A stretch of DNA of 64,000 nucleotides, from the NCBI GenBank assembly GCA_930367215.1, contig OV884059.1, positions 96,894,993 through 96,958,992 of the forward strand, written 5' to 3'. This document shows, piece by piece, positions 32,775-44,429 of the stretch; the first letter of the stretch is position 1, and each line of letters begins with the position of its first letter. The notes beneath the pieces were generated by a model. That model saw only the letters and a program-made list of their open reading frames with translations, was not told the origin of the DNA and did no database searches. The position numbers were made by a program, and so were the translations under genes. Origin of the DNA: Pollenia angustigena. Its lineage: Eukaryota; Arthropoda; Insecta; Diptera; Polleniidae.

Positions 32775-34695
32775 GGAAATTAGTACGTCATACATGAATC
32801 TTATAAATTATGATCATTTCGTTTTAATTCTTAAGTGCTGCAAAAGAAAGAAAACACGAATGGAGACAAAATAATTTATGAAAGTTTTTGCAGCTAATAT
32901 TTCATAATATGGACGAGAGCTATCAGAGTAGGCGCGATGCAAAATCGATTGTTGTTTATCGAATTTTTTCGACCGTAATATGAAAGTACCTAACGTCATT
33001 TGTTTATGGAAAAATAAATAGCTTCAAAATATTGTACAATATGGTATTCTATTTTTCGCGTTCTTAGAAATGGCAGCGGGTTCCCCTTCCAGAGACTTCT
33101 CGAATAATTTATAATTCTCCCATTTATTTTTCAAGCTGTTTGTGTATTAAATTTAAAATTTAGTTTATATTGTTAAATTTTTTCCTACCACCAACGCAAC
33201 TTTAAATATATTAAAATTGTCCTTGTCATGCTAGTAGGAGTTCTTTTTACTAACATAAATTTTCCCTTCTACTTTATTTTTGGTTTGCTTCCGACCATAA
33301 AACATTGGCTTTTTTCGAAATTCATTTCAACGGTATTAAACTCTGCTTTCTTTTTTTGGACAGCAATGTACATTAATTTGCTTTCCTTTCAAGTTGGAGT
33401 ATACCACTTACAACATTTCTCCATATTGTTTGTAAATTGAATGATATATTCGGCTGTGGCAAGTGTTTGATACCCTCCAGCAAAAATAAACAGTCGCTGG
33501 GAATGGAAATTATCAATATCTGTGATAAATTCTTTACCAATAAAAATTATTGTGTGACGAACTTCGTCAGAGTTTTATTATTTTTTTTTGAGTTTTTAGG
33601 AGCATAGAAGTAAATATTTTGCGAAAGTTGGGTTTAAAAAATTTTGGAGTGTTAATTTTGAATGAACTATAAGCAGACCATTTCAAAGTTTGTCAGTGCT
33701 TGTCCTTGTCTTTTGAAACTATAGTGGGCTTTAGTTTATAACAATAAAACAAATTAAAAAAAGTTTTAGGCTTAACTAAGTCTTTTGCTAGAGTGAGCTT
33801 TGTATGGGCTCCTCAGTAAAGTAAATTCTTGATGGATTGGTCTTGAAATTTGAAATCACTGATGCACCGCAGTGATGCATTTACGAACATGCCCATATTT
33901 TTTTAAAATTTTGTGGTTGCAAACACATAAATTCAAGGATATTATAATGTAGCAGCCAACTAAGTGATTGGACAATAAACATATCGCTGGAATACATTGA
34001 AAAAATTTACTAATATTGGATCTCAAAAGTTAAAACTGTGTAAACAGAATACTGATATAAATTTTTTAAAGGTAGATTGGTTAACATTTGGATCCATTGC
34101 TCGTTTTCTAGTGCACTAATGCAATCCCAAACAGCTTAAGAGAACAAGCAGCAGACAGAAGGATGGTCTGATTTATATGGCTAAACCGCCTTGGAACTTA
34201 GAATACATAATATTATATTACAGTTTTTGGTGTCTTACATAAATAATTCTTAGTGTTACATACGGAATGACAAATTAGGCATATCCTCATTTATCACTCG
34301 CAGTAGTGGAGGTTATAATAAGCATGTGATGTTAATGATAAAGAGGATGGTGATAAAACTTTTTGGAATGGGTGAGCTCTGATGTTGATGAGGCTGATGG
34401 CAATAACACTTTAGACAAGCGAGCTATATTTAAACGCCTCTTAATTTTGTTCTGTACAAAAGAAAACAAAAACAACAACAAAGCAAAATAACCACATCAA
34501 ATAATTTCTGTTTTATTTCGTACTCCTCAAACAGGAAAATATAAAAACACTTAAACTTATAAACGAACCACCCACCTGCTAACATTGAACAGCAATACTC
34601 GAGCACACACGTACCACCAACCATTGTCTTTGTTAACTATACTTCACTAGACTCCTCTTCAGTTTGTTCCAAGTTAAACAGAAACCTCCCTCCCT
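32775..34695. other. No recognised feature
   Basis: About 1.9 kb of AT-rich DNA. Hydrophobic open frames such as 33228-33440 are composition-driven and lack start context or motifs. Confidence 0.4.
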
Positions 34696-34700
34696 GCCAT

Positions 34701-34722
34701 ACACACACACACACACACACAC
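34701..34722 (+). repeat. (AC)n microsatellite
   Basis: Eleven AC units followed by a single interrupted CTC. Confidence 0.95.
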
Positions 34723-34724
34723 TC

Positions 34725-35510
34725 ACGCATCACTTCATTTTCATATACATATCCTCACGTATCATGAACGTTTAATCAGATGAAAAGCATCTTAAAACAG
34801 ACAACAAGTATACTTTGGTATTTATAAACCTTCATCGTTTTGGATGACGAGGAAAAATGTAAAAGAAATAGTCAAAATTGTAGACGAAAGATGGACTATA
34901 TGCTATTTATGTATGTATGAGTATGATTTTAGGAGTTTGCAGGATATTTGATGGAGCTTGTTATTTAAGCATATCTAAACATGATTCCCATTCTTCCCCC
35001 ACATTTCAAGTTTAAGAGAAGTCTTGTTTTTCTGCATTTTTAATACATGCTAAATAATTTAGCTTGAGTGTTGAAAAGGGTTTGGATTTTGGTTTTATTT
35101 CTTTTGCAACCCAACGATATTTTTTTATGGAGGGTAATTAAGAAGAAGTTTAAACGAATTGAATGCCTTTAATTTGAAGACTTGGAAAACATTAAAAAAA
35201 AAACATAACCGAGTATTATTTTTAGATATTAAATTATAAGCGTACAATTAAACTTTCGTTGAAAACAGCGCTGTACGTGGTTAAATTCCATTAAAATGAT
35301 GATTTTTGTTAAACTTGTTCTTATTGTTAAAGCTAGCTTTAAACAGGACCACAAATGCTGCTGGCAGCAATTTTAGTCATGTAGTCATCTACTTAATTAT
35401 TTATTTATAGATCATTGTAAGAAGCTGATTCTAAAGAAACTAAACAATTGAATAATTTATTAACAGCTGTTTCTTGTGGAAATGTATTTATATTTCAGGG
35501 ATGTCACTTA
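34725..35510. other. No recognised feature
   Basis: AT-rich spacer ending in a T-tract at 35511-35530. Confidence 0.4.
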
Positions 35511-35762
35511 TTTTTTTTTTTTTTTTTTTTCGTTTATAAAATGGAACAACATGATTCATTGCATTAACTTTATTTAAGCTTATTAAAGTAATATTACAAG
35601 TAAGAAAATATATACATACGGTCATGTCTAACTATTTGACACCCTTCACGACAATATGAATATACAGAAAATTCTTCGAGATTCGACAATCTTGAACCTG
35701 GCAAATCAAAATTGTAGTATGCTAAAATTCATATAAGAGTTCTTTGTGCCAAATTTTATATA

Positions 35763-37019
35763 CACAGAGAAAACAGATTCGTGATTACAACCGAATTTGG
35801 CGCCAATCGAATTTCGTCGGTTGCATGTACTATCACACAATTCGGTTCCAATTACTGAAAATTTCGTTGCTTAACATAATAGGTTTGATAGCAACATTTG
35901 AATTTTAGTACACTATCAGTCATAACAACAGATATTGTTAGTTGTAAGTATGATTACTAGAAACAACATTGTGCTTATACCCGAATAAATGAAAGGTGCA
36001 ACTGAATTAACACATAATTGGTGTTCATAACAAGAGATTTGATTGTCGTTATCAATTTATTTTTTTTAACCGGTCAAATGTAGCCCATAAGGGGCAAGGA
36101 CTTGTCGAAAGGTAATCTCAATGAATGGAAAAAATTGGTTATTTTACAGTACGATGTCCTAGGGCAGGACCATATAACCCAGCTTGCATTACAAAGGGGA
36201 AGTCTTAAAACTACTCCCTGGTATACTCCAGAGGATTAGTTTTGAAATCGTTTCAAAACGAAAACATGTTGTTAAAAAACGAAGAATGTCGTTTCACTGC
36301 AAACTCTTTTTAATAATGACATGGTTCATACTTGCACTACATTGGACCAGTACAGGATCAAAATGGATCAAGAAGTCCAATATAATTTGCAGGGTATAAA
36401 AAATAATACATACATTCATACATACATATGTATGTACGTGTATATGTTCATACCAATAAGAAAATGTAAATTACTTACCCCTATTTATTAAGTTTTTCAC
36501 ATTTTCCATTTTTGGCCGCAAATATATTTTTTAAATATAATATTTAAAATTAATTTAATCTATCAAATGTTTTGACAGAAAATTTAGTAAGCAATTGGGG
36601 CTTTTAACTATTTATTGGTTGTGAATTCCGAATAATTATATTTTCATTTGTTGTACTCGAATTGAATCTGTTCCAACAATCAATAATTAGCTGCAATAAA
36701 TGAATAATCATTTATATTACAAAATTTATTGACGAAAGCAAATTATTGATTGCAATGACCAATATTCAGTATTGCCCTATATTAAATTCGGTTGTGATTC
36801 TAACCATTTGTACTAATTTTTAGAACTTAATTAAATTAGTTATCATAACTAATAAAAGAATTGAAGGAATCATATTTCAGTTGGAACATCATTTTTATAA
36901 TCAAGAGAATTAAAAATCAGTTAGAACTATACATTTTTAATAGTTGCAATAATAAATCATGTTACTTGATCAATATTTTATTACTGCAACCGTTTCCCAA
37001 CCAATCTGTTTTCTGTGTG
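35763..37019. mobile_element. T-related element with CACAGAGAAAACAGATT-type ends
   Basis: The left end CACAGAGAAAACAGATTCGT and the right end, inverted CACACAGAAAACAGATTGGT, form a TIR pair, each preceded by TA. The first eight bases resemble the T-family ends at 37082 and 56976. Subterminal sequence (CAACCGAATT, AATTCGGTT) is repeated in both orientations. Around 36060-36410 there is a block with a TATA-rich tail that may be another insertion. No transposase is seen. Confidence 0.55.
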
Positions 37020-37081
37020 TAGATATCAACATCTATATGAGATGTGTTCGTCCTAAACTGATTTCAGAGTGACGGTTTATA

Positions 37082-38563
37082 CGCAGAAAAAATTAAAAAT
37101 TTTCTGTAATCACCAAATTCGTAGAATCAAGCAAAGAATTTGTTGATTTTGCACCTATTACCAAAATGTTTACTAAATATTGTAAGATTTTAAGATTTTT
37201 TTTTTTTGAAATAAATGATATTTTTAATTTGAATTAAAAAATGATCAAAAAACTTTGCCGTTTCAAACAATGTGTTAATTTTAAATTAAATATAGCTTAG
37301 GTTTTAACATTTCACAACAACAATTCTACGAGTTTAAATTATTTTGCTTTAAACGAAAAAAATCAAATATGATGTTATTTAATTAATATTTTAATTAAAA
37401 ATTTATTTCATAACAACTAAAATGTTTACTAAATCAAAATTATATGTATAATTTTTTTTCAACAAAAAATAAGTATGTCACCAGGTTTCGTTTAAATGTG
37501 CTTAATTCCCATTTCATACTATTGATAAACTGAGATTTATTGTTGATAGTGTTTAATTCAGCGGATACTAAATTGGGTTAAACTAGTTTGTTTAACCTTA
37601 TTTTGTTTGTTGAGCCTATTCTACAGGGCAATGAGCCGAGTAGCGTTTGGAGAATTGTTCCGGCAGTAACACCAGGACAATTAGATTTAATAACTCAAGC
37701 ACTTGGAACTTGGTTACAAATGGCGAGGAGAAAGTAATCACAAATGTTAGTTTTGGTTGCTTATTAAAAACCTTCTAATTTCTTTATTTAGATTTTTTGT
37801 CTTATATACTAATTAATTAATTACTAAAACTTGCAAACAAAAAAAAACATTAAAATTAAAAACAAAAAGAACAATTTAAAGTGCTGAGTAATTTCAACCT
37901 TGCAATAAAGTATCAAGTTACAAAAAAAATGTTGAATTAAAAAAAATAACAAACTCTAAAAACAGAAAAGTTAATAAACTCTAAAAACATTGTATCTTGC
38001 TGACCAGGTATTTATGTCGTTATGTGGGTCATTGCATGCAACGATCAGTTCTGCTTGTTCAGTAGAAGGGTGCAAAGAACTCTAGCAGACAAACAAATAG
38101 AACTAAATAATCAAACAAAAAATATAAATCAGCAAAATACAATGTGTTAAAAAATAATTGATACAATAAAAAAGTTTAAATATTAAAAATAATTGATGCA
38201 ATAAACAAAGACTAAATTATTAACTATATTTATTGTAAAGATGAACTGTGAATGTATGAACAGATAGGATAGGCCAGATTGTCAGGAAACTTCATCCAAA
38301 GATTTTAGAAAAACCAAAGATATTCAACAAATAAAACTCTTAAGCGAATAAGAATTATAAACCCCAGTTTTAATTTCAACAATATCAAAGCTTCAACAAC
38401 AACAATTAACAGTAGGTTTATCTTTTCTTACAGTCACGACTAAAATTGTTTGATTTTTTGTCAACTCTAAATGTAATTGATTCAATTATCCCTTTAATTA
38501 TATTGAAGTACTTTTTAAAATTTTTTTTTAGTGTTTAAAATACTACTGATAATTTTTTCTGTG
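37082..38563. mobile_element. T-family element containing an R copy
   Basis: The left end CGCAGAAAAAATTAAAAATT and right end, inverted CACAGAAAAAATTATCAGTA, flank by TA. The left interior (TTGTTGATTTTGCACCTATT, ACCAAAATG) matches, reversed, the right part of 56976-58631, and the right interior matches its left part (AATTGATTCAATTA). The middle (about 37490-38440) is an R copy, so this T element predates that insertion. TA flanks suggest Tc1/mariner-type mobilisation. Confidence 0.65.
37490..38440 (+). repeat. Repeat family R, copy 4 (with extra internal sequence)
   Basis: It starts TGTGCTTAATTCCCATTTC and GATTTATTGTTGATAG, is then interrupted by about 700 bp of unrelated sequence, and resumes at AGGCCAGATTGTCAGGAAAC through TTATCTTTTCTTACAG. 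It lies inside the T element 37082-38563. Confidence 0.55.
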
Positions 38564-38707
38564 TATGGACTGCAAAATTTTTTTTAGTGAATTGTTTAAT
38601 ATTTCCATTTTAATATAAATTAATTTATGTATATTAATAAAATATTATGCTGTTCTATAAACTGGAACATTTTGATCTTTTCGATTAACACCGCGCATGA
38701 ATTTGTT

Positions 38708-38879
38708 CTAGTTAGTTATTGAGGAAGAATCTTTGGAGAAGGTTTGACAGTTTTGCAGCTCATCTCTTGTGGCTGGCCCACGTCTTCTTCTTAGTAGAAT
38801 TTCACAATTAGCTTTTGGTTGTTTTGAGCATTTATCATTTAAAATACCTTGTAGTTCGATTTCAATATCGTCATCTCTA
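38708..38879 (-). CDS. Candidate exon encoding a charged, Arg-rich C-terminus
   Basis: On the minus strand a run ending GGGTTTTTAG (AG at 38881-38880) precedes an open frame that ends with TAG at 38710-38708. The peptide reads RDDDIEIELQGILNDKCSKQ and then PKANCEILLRRRRGPATRDE, finishing in a short Ser-rich tail. Composition (acidic then basic clusters, few Phe/Asn/Lys runs) is coding-like and unlike neighbouring chance frames. The same frame upstream of the putative splice site, beyond one stop, reads MKVEKTMSTLSRK, so an alternative is a single decayed ORF of a mobile element. I do not recognise it. Confidence 0.3.
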
Positions 38880-38989
38880 CTAAAAACCCTTTATTTTCTG
38901 GATAGCGTGGACATTGTTTTCTCCACCTTCATCTTCACTCCCAAACTTTTCAATTTAAACCAAAATCTTTTTTAGCATAAATTTACCTT

Positions 38990-39395
38990 TAAATTGTTAA
39001 AACAAAAGAATATTAAAGAAAAAAAATTATGGCAGAAGTCTTCCCTCTCCCTTACAACTTGATTAAGTTCAAATCGAATGTTCACAATCACTACTCCCTC
39101 TATCCTCCTTCCCACAACCTATTTTCCTAGTTCCAACACAATGCAATGCAATAGTAGGGGTCATCCCCTGAGTGCTGGTCCTAACAGAAAAAAAATGTTT
39201 ATTTCATTGCCTTTGTACCCGTTTTGCCATATGTAGACTAGACCGGGTCGACCTCCATACAAAAAAAAAAAAAAAAGTTGTGCCAGTCACCCCCAAGAAT
39301 GAAAAATATGTCAATGAAGTTTCTAAAACCAAGAGTCTCTCTAAGATTTACTTACACCGACTGCCCAATTTATAATTTTTCGCATATATGCATAT
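38990..39395. other. No recognised feature
   Basis: Pyrimidine-rich patch (39040-39130) and an A-tract; no gene supported. Confidence 0.35.

Positions 39396-39397
<2 letters not shown>

Positions 39398-39452
<55 letters not shown>
39398..39452 (+). repeat. (TA)n microsatellite
   Basis: About 27 uninterrupted TA units followed by a short TG run. Confidence 0.95.
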
Positions 39453-39454
<2 letters not shown>

Positions 39455-39457
<3 letters not shown>

Positions 39458-40000
39458 TTTGAGGCATTCATTTTTATGCATTTAATTTATTTTGTATTTT
39501 TTCATTTTAAGAATTCTGCAGTTTCTTTATGTTTGTTTAGTTCTTGTTTTAACTCTGTACCATGGACTCATATTTAACATTTTGTTTGCTTTTACAAATG
39601 TCTTAATTAAGACTTTTAATTTGTAGTATTTAAATAAAAAAAAAATACAGAAAACAGTTCCAGAAGAGTTTCACAGCCCAGCAAAAAAATGGCATAAAAT
39701 TATAAAACTGGCAAACAAAACGCTAGTTGTTCAGATGGAGAAAGCTTGTCAATAAATTCATCCGTCTCACTTTCATTTAAATATGAGAAGTCCACTTTCA
39801 AACACCGCTAAGCTAAAAAACAAAAGTCTATGAAAATCGATTAAAACTGTTTTTAAAAATTGAAATGCCCAGCCATAGAAAGAGATTTTCAGGAGTATTG
39901 AATAATTAACCAAAAATTGCGCGTAACTTACAGAGTTTGATAATGGCTTAGGGATAACAAATAAAATGGAGGCTTTTACAGAATTTTTGTTTTGTATAAA
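39455..40000. other. No recognised feature
   Basis: AT-rich; no supported gene. Confidence 0.35.
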
Positions 40001-40004
40001 ACAA

Positions 40005-40110
40005 AAAGCGCTGTAATTTAGGGCTGACAAAAAATTTATTTTTAAGTTCTTAAAACTTCATAAATATACCTTTTATTCTAGCACGTGACTGAGGAAAATT
40101 TTTTTGTTTT
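40005..40110 (+). repeat. Direct repeat D, left copy (flanks the LINE)
   Basis: The words AGCGCTGTAATTTAGGGCT, GAAACTTCATA-like text and TTTTATTCTAGCACGTGACTG match 43483-43575 in the same orientation. The two copies bracket the family-B repeat and the Jockey-type LINE. Confidence 0.55.
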
Positions 40111-40683
40111 TTATTGGCTTCTACTTGGTTTAATGTAGTATGTATGTGAAAAAGGTGCTTTTTTTGGAGGCGTTTCATAAAAGTGAGCATATTAAAACTT
40201 ATACATACGTAGTTTTATAAGGACTCTCTTGTCACGTAAAAAAAGTTGGATATTTGGGGGAAGGATCCGAGATGGCATAAGTGGCGCCCAGAATTTCACG
40301 TGGGATTGAAAAGTCACCAAAGACAAAAATGAAACCACTATCAAGCCATGACCAACGATATACGATATGATAAGATCGGACTTTAAATTTAATTTTTTTT
40401 TTTAATTTATTTATTTTAATTATTGAATCTTTCTTATCGAAATTTACAATATGTATTCAAGTCTTAGTTCTACTTGTTGTTTATTAGTTGTTACCAATGT
40501 AACCACTACCCAATAAAAAATTTTATCATATTGCGAAGCACTAATGGAACATTTAAAAAAATAAGCGCAGAATTATGCGCTACGCAATAAGACATACAGA
40601 AATGCAGTAAAGTAAGTGAAAAAACTCTCAACAACTTTTATAAAAAAAAAATAACATTTCAAGTGCTACGGCATTCCCTTACT

Positions 40684-40909
40684 ACGAAGCAGGTTTGTAA
40701 GGGAGAATACTAAAAAATAACGGTATCAAAACATTCAGTGTGTAAAGCTGATCGTTACATCCAACAACTATTTTATGCGCTGAATAATGCGCTTCATGTG
40801 TCCAAAATGTATTGCTTCAAAGTGGGAACTCGCCATATAAAATTCATGTCTTCCGTATGCGCAATGGTAAGCGCAATTCTTATGTTTCTCCCTTACAAAC
40901 CTGCTTCGT
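40684..40909 (+). mobile_element. Family B inverted-repeat element
   Basis: Perfect 22-bp inverted arms lie at 40684-40705 and 40888-40909 (core ACGAAGCAGGTTTGTAAGGG). The interior (CGTTACATCCAACAACTATT, GCTTCAAAGTGGGAACTCGC) matches 600-700. No coding potential. A deleted copy is at 583-745. Confidence 0.7.
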
Positions 40910-40951
40910 TGGAAGCTCCATTTTTTACTGGGTAACTGCTGTATTCTAATT

Positions 40952-41962
40952 TTAAAAATTTCTTCTAGTTAGGCTCAAAGTATCGTTTTTTTTTAGCCTC
41001 TGGTGACCTTCGAACTGAAGCAGACCCCGAGCGAGGTAGTTAGGGTGGGCCATTAGTTTATCTATGTAGCTAATTGAATATTTTTTAATTTCCTTCTGGA
41101 TAGTGGGGACGTTGAGATCTCTGTGGATAATATCATTACGTATATACCATGGGGCGCCGGCAATTTGTCGTAATATTCTAGACTGTCTTCTTTGAAGCTT
41201 TTGGATGTTAGATGCGCATACATTACCCCATAATTGGATGCCATATGTCCATATTGGTTTTATGATGGACTTGCATAAAAGAATTTTGTTGTCTAAAAAC
41301 AAGTTTGAGTTTCGACCGATTAGCCAATGTAGTTCAGCTGCTTTAAGTTTCATAGCCGTTATTTTCGCTTCAATATGACGAGACCAGGTCAAGCTTCTAT
41401 CTATATGAATTTCCAAGTACTTAACATGGTTTTCTACCGGAACAGTGATGTTATTTATTTTTACAGCTGGGCACGTCTGTCTTCTGAGCGTGAAAGTTAA
41501 GTGAGCACATTTAGCCTTGTTAATCTTTATTCCCTATTTTTCCACCCAGGCCTCTAGTTCATTAATGTGGGGCTGTAGATTTTGCGATGCGACTTTAGGG
41601 TCATGGTTAACGCTAATAAATGCTGTGTCGTCTGCAAATGTAGAGGTATGCGTGCTCAGGTTTGTTGGCATATCCGCTGTGTATATTATGTATAGTAGCG
41701 GTCCTAATATGCTGCCTTGTGGTACACCAGCAGTAATTTTCTTGAGGGGGGAGTATTTATCTTGCGACCTTACTATGAATGTTCTGCCTGTTAGATAGGT
41801 CTTCAGAAGCTTGTGAGTGTTTTGAGGAAGCATTCGTGTTATTTTGATGAGTAGCACATCATGCCAAACTTTGTCAAATGCTTGGGAAATGTCTACAAAC
41901 AGTGCTGAGCAGTATTGCTTTTTCTCAAACGCCGATCTAATTAGGGTGACAATTCTATGCAC
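40952..41962 (-). pseudogene. LINE reverse transcriptase core and C-terminal domain
   Basis: The frame from 41962 carries RT motifs in order: FVDISQAFDKVWHDVLL (motif with first catalytic Asp), ITAGVPQGSILGPLLY, and STFADDTAFIS (the catalytic F/Y-x-DD box). A single TAG at 41536-41534 interrupts it. The same frame then continues GIKINKAKCAHLTF, VKYLEIHIDRSLTWSRHI and ending LARGLLQFEGHQRLKKND, the typical Jockey C-terminus. The TAG lies where a W is expected (VEKWGIKIN), a one-base change. So the RT catalytic centre is intact and the lesion is minimal. It would copy LINE RNA at the target site if expressed; here it is inactivated. Confidence 0.88.
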
Positions 41963-42097
41963 TTGTTCTTTTGTACCATGTTTCGCTCTGAATCCGAACT
42001 GGTGATCCGCATATCGTGTTTATTTAGATGAGGAGTTATACTTATCGAAAAGCTTCGATAGGATTGATAATAAGCTTATCAGTCTTTACGACACAAC

Positions 42098-42781
42098 CTA
42101 GTTAGCATCTTTTCCTGGCTTGAGAATCATAACAATTATAGACCTCTTCCATGAGTATAAGAAGTATCCGACTCTTAATATCGCGTTAAAAATGAGCAGC
42201 AAGATTCTAGAAGCAGATGATGGTAAGTTTCTCATCATTGACCCTGTGATGCGGTCAGGTCCGGGGGGTTTTCTAATATTCACTTTTTCTATTGCAGATC
42301 TTACTTGAGTAATGTTAAATTTTATTGGATGGTTTACCTTATCAGGAATGATTGGACGACAGGAACGAGTATGTGCATCATGTGGCGTGAAAACTTTCTC
42401 AAGGTGGCCCGCGAAAGCGTTTAATTTTTCATTTGTGTTTTTGGCCCAAGTGCGGTTTTCCAGTCTTAATGGAAATTCTTGGGTTATAGGGCATTTCATA
42501 TGCCGTACAGCCTTCCATAAGCTGTAATTGGAGTTTTTTGTGGCATCTATGCTATGTAAATGGCCTTTTATTGCAGACTCGTGGCTCTGTCTCAATTTGT
42601 TGCGAAGAGTAATCAGGCATAATTGTAGTTGAGCCTTAGTGGTGGGTGAACGACTATTTTGCCATTGTCTTCTTAACTTCCTTTTTTCTCTGATATGGGT
42701 CTCTATATCCGTCGATGTATTGTAAGGAGCACGTTTAATTGTCCGCTTAATTGGGGTTGAATTTCTTGATGCAGAATCCAA
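42098..42781 (-). pseudogene. LINE linker and reverse transcriptase N-terminal part
   Basis: The frame continues from the endonuclease after a one-base shift near 42780. It contains a basic linker (IREKRKLRRQWQNSRSPT) that precedes RT in Jockey-type ORF2, then the RT fingers motif IRKPPGPDRITGSMMRNLP and SIIVMILKPGKDAN. The run then breaks by stops and shifts through 42098-41962, where YRLISLLS-like and FGFRAKHGTKEQVHR fragments are still readable in several frames. Confidence 0.85.
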
Positions 42782-42869
42782 GAAATTCTGTAAATCGATC
42801 GACAGCTATTTGGATGTCAGATGAATTTTTTAGGGGAATGCACTGTGATAGGTGAGAGCTCGCAGACAA

Positions 42870-43475
42870 TTAATACTTTAACCAATTTGTGTTTCTGTTT
42901 GGATAGGAAATAAAGTTTGCAGCTGCGGCGTCAGAGTTGCCTTTTAAAATGAGGATTGAAGGTAAATGATCAGACGATAGATCATAGGAGGAACTAACTA
43001 GTACCTGATCGCGCTTGATGTTTTTAATAACAGTAAAGTCAATAAGGTCTCGTAGCTTGTTGAAGTCGGTTGGCCAATAGGTAGGCTCACCACTCGATAC
43101 AACATCAAAATTATTTGCAGTTACGGTATTGTATAGCTGATTACCTCTAGGACTAATAAGACTGGAGCCCCAATATGTATGATTAGCATTGTAATCGCCA
43201 GCAGCAATGAATTTCTGGCCCAGTGTGGAGAAGAAGTTGAGAAATTTATCGTGTACAAATTTGTGCCTCGGGGGACAATAAACGGATGACAACGTAAGTT
43301 TGAAATCAGTAAGATTTCAATCGTAAGTGTCTGATGTGTTTTTGAACAATTATTGCTGTACCGCCACAAGCCCGTCCGCTGGGATGTTTTGTGTCATACG
43401 TAAGGTATCCATTTACCCTAAAGCAGTTTTTATGAGTAAAGTGTGTTTCAGGACTTTAAATGGCAGCGCTACATA
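42870..43475 (-). pseudogene. LINE apurinic-like endonuclease domain (Jockey-type)
   Basis: From about 43470 downward the frame reads FTHKNCFRVNGYLTYDTKHP, then GRACGGTAIIVQKHIRH, the middle of an APE-type endonuclease. A stop and shift occur near 43315. The next frame reads SSVYCPPRHKFVHDKF, IAAGDYNANHTYWGS (the catalytic GD-x-N-x-H core) and SSYDLSSDHLPSILIL (the SDH catalytic motif). A stop TAA at about 42870 interrupts the linker. The domain nicks target DNA to prime reverse transcription. All visible catalytic residues are retained. The N-terminal N/E motifs are lost with the 5' end. Confidence 0.85.
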
Positions 43476-43482
43476 TAAAAAA

Positions 43483-43575
43483 CTAAAAGTGCTGTATTTT
43501 AGGGCTTGGCAAAACATTTTTTTTCTGTTTTAGAAACTTCATTGACATATCTTTCATTCTAGTGGGTGACTGGTA
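43483..43575 (+). repeat. Direct repeat D, right copy
   Basis: It matches 40005-40110 in the same orientation (landmarks GTGCTGTATTTTAGGGCT, GAAACTTCAT, CATTCTAGTGGGTGACTG). See that entry. Confidence 0.55.
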
Positions 43576-43579
43576 CAAC

Positions 43580-43978
43580 TTTCTTTTCGACCAACCCTAA
43601 TGTATACACCTATAAAATTCTTTAAGAATATGCGTCATTACCATAGCTGTTAAATAATGATTAGTAGCATAATCATTACTTATTAGATCACTTTTTTAAA
43701 GAGTAGAGCAATGACTGCGATTACGATTATTTTTGGTTTTTCTTGTTTACTAATTGATTAGGATTACAAGTAGTCAAAAATAATAAGAATTACTGACGTT
43801 ACTTAAAAATAAACAAAAAAAATATCCTCTTATTTTTAGTGATTATTTCTGATTATGTTTGATCACTTTCAGCAATTGCGTATTCATGCGTACTACAGGT
43901 TTTTTTTTTTTTTTTTTTTTTTTTTGGAAACAGTTAAATATATATTATTCAAGATATTTTTACATATAAATATCCATA
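43580..43978. other. No recognised gene; T-tract at 43900-43925
   Basis: AT-rich, with a run of 26 T residues. No inverted ends or coding frame found. Confidence 0.4.
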
Positions 43979-43982
43979 TTAA

Positions 43983-44424
43983 CCCTTCTGCATCCCTTGG
44001 ATATGTGCCCTTCCTATGATCCTTTGGGTCAATATGACCCAACAATAAAATGTTAACAGCATTTCATATTTAAGTATAATAAAAACAAAAGCGATTCTAT
44101 TGATTATTTGACCGAAAAAATTATTGATCGATGATTCTGAATGAAGATGAACTCAATTCAATAGAAAACAAATTTTAAAGTGGAAATAAACTTGCAATAT
44201 CGCTTGTTGGGTCATATTGACCCAAAGGATATTAAATGTGTGTAAATCGTGTTTTTTTTAGGGGGAAGGAAAAACTAAAATTTTATTATTTTCATTTAAA
44301 TTTATAATTTTTGTCCCTGTAATGGATAAATTGAAGTTTCACGTCCATATCTTATATTTAAAGGGACAAATTTTGCGTTTGAAAACCAAAATTGGGTCAA
44401 ATTGACCCAAGGAGTGCAGAAGGG
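43983..44424. mobile_element. TTAA-flanked MITE with GGGTCA..TGACCC palindromes (piggyBac-like)
   Basis: TTAA lies at 43979-43982 and 44425-44428. The ends CCCTTCTGCATCCCTTGG and, inverted, CCCTTCTGCACTCCTTGG differ at two bases. Within 442 bp there are three palindromes: GGGTCAATATGACCC at 44028, GGGTCATATTGACCC at 44211 and GGGTCAAATTGACCC at 44395. No coding frame. TTAA duplication and CCC ends suggest piggyBac-type mobilisation; the related palindrome in the piggyBac relic at 20712-21315 supports this. Confidence 0.8.
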
Positions 44425-44429
44425 TTAAT

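Larger units (their letters stand above)
40950..43475 (-). mobile_element. Jockey-type non-LTR retrotransposon (LINE), 5' truncated
   Basis: On the minus strand the order is endonuclease, linker, reverse transcriptase and C-terminal connection domain, as in ORF2 of Jockey-clade elements. About 2.5 kb remain; ORF1 and the endonuclease N-terminus are missing, consistent with the usual 5' truncation during target-primed reverse transcription. Damage is light: a few frameshifts and nonsense codons, so it is one of the younger LINEs here. Confidence 0.85.

Noticed and set aside
39398..39452. TA array considered as an origin or cruciform element
   Set aside because: Simple microsatellite; no supporting context.
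40290..40325. AGTGGCGCCCAGAATTTC resembling a retroviral/LTR primer-binding site
   Set aside because: No LTR pair, polypurine tract or gag/pol frames are nearby, so the match is probably chance.
42120..42527. Plus-strand open frames in the LINE region
   Set aside because: They are antisense shadows of the reverse transcriptase on the minus strand.
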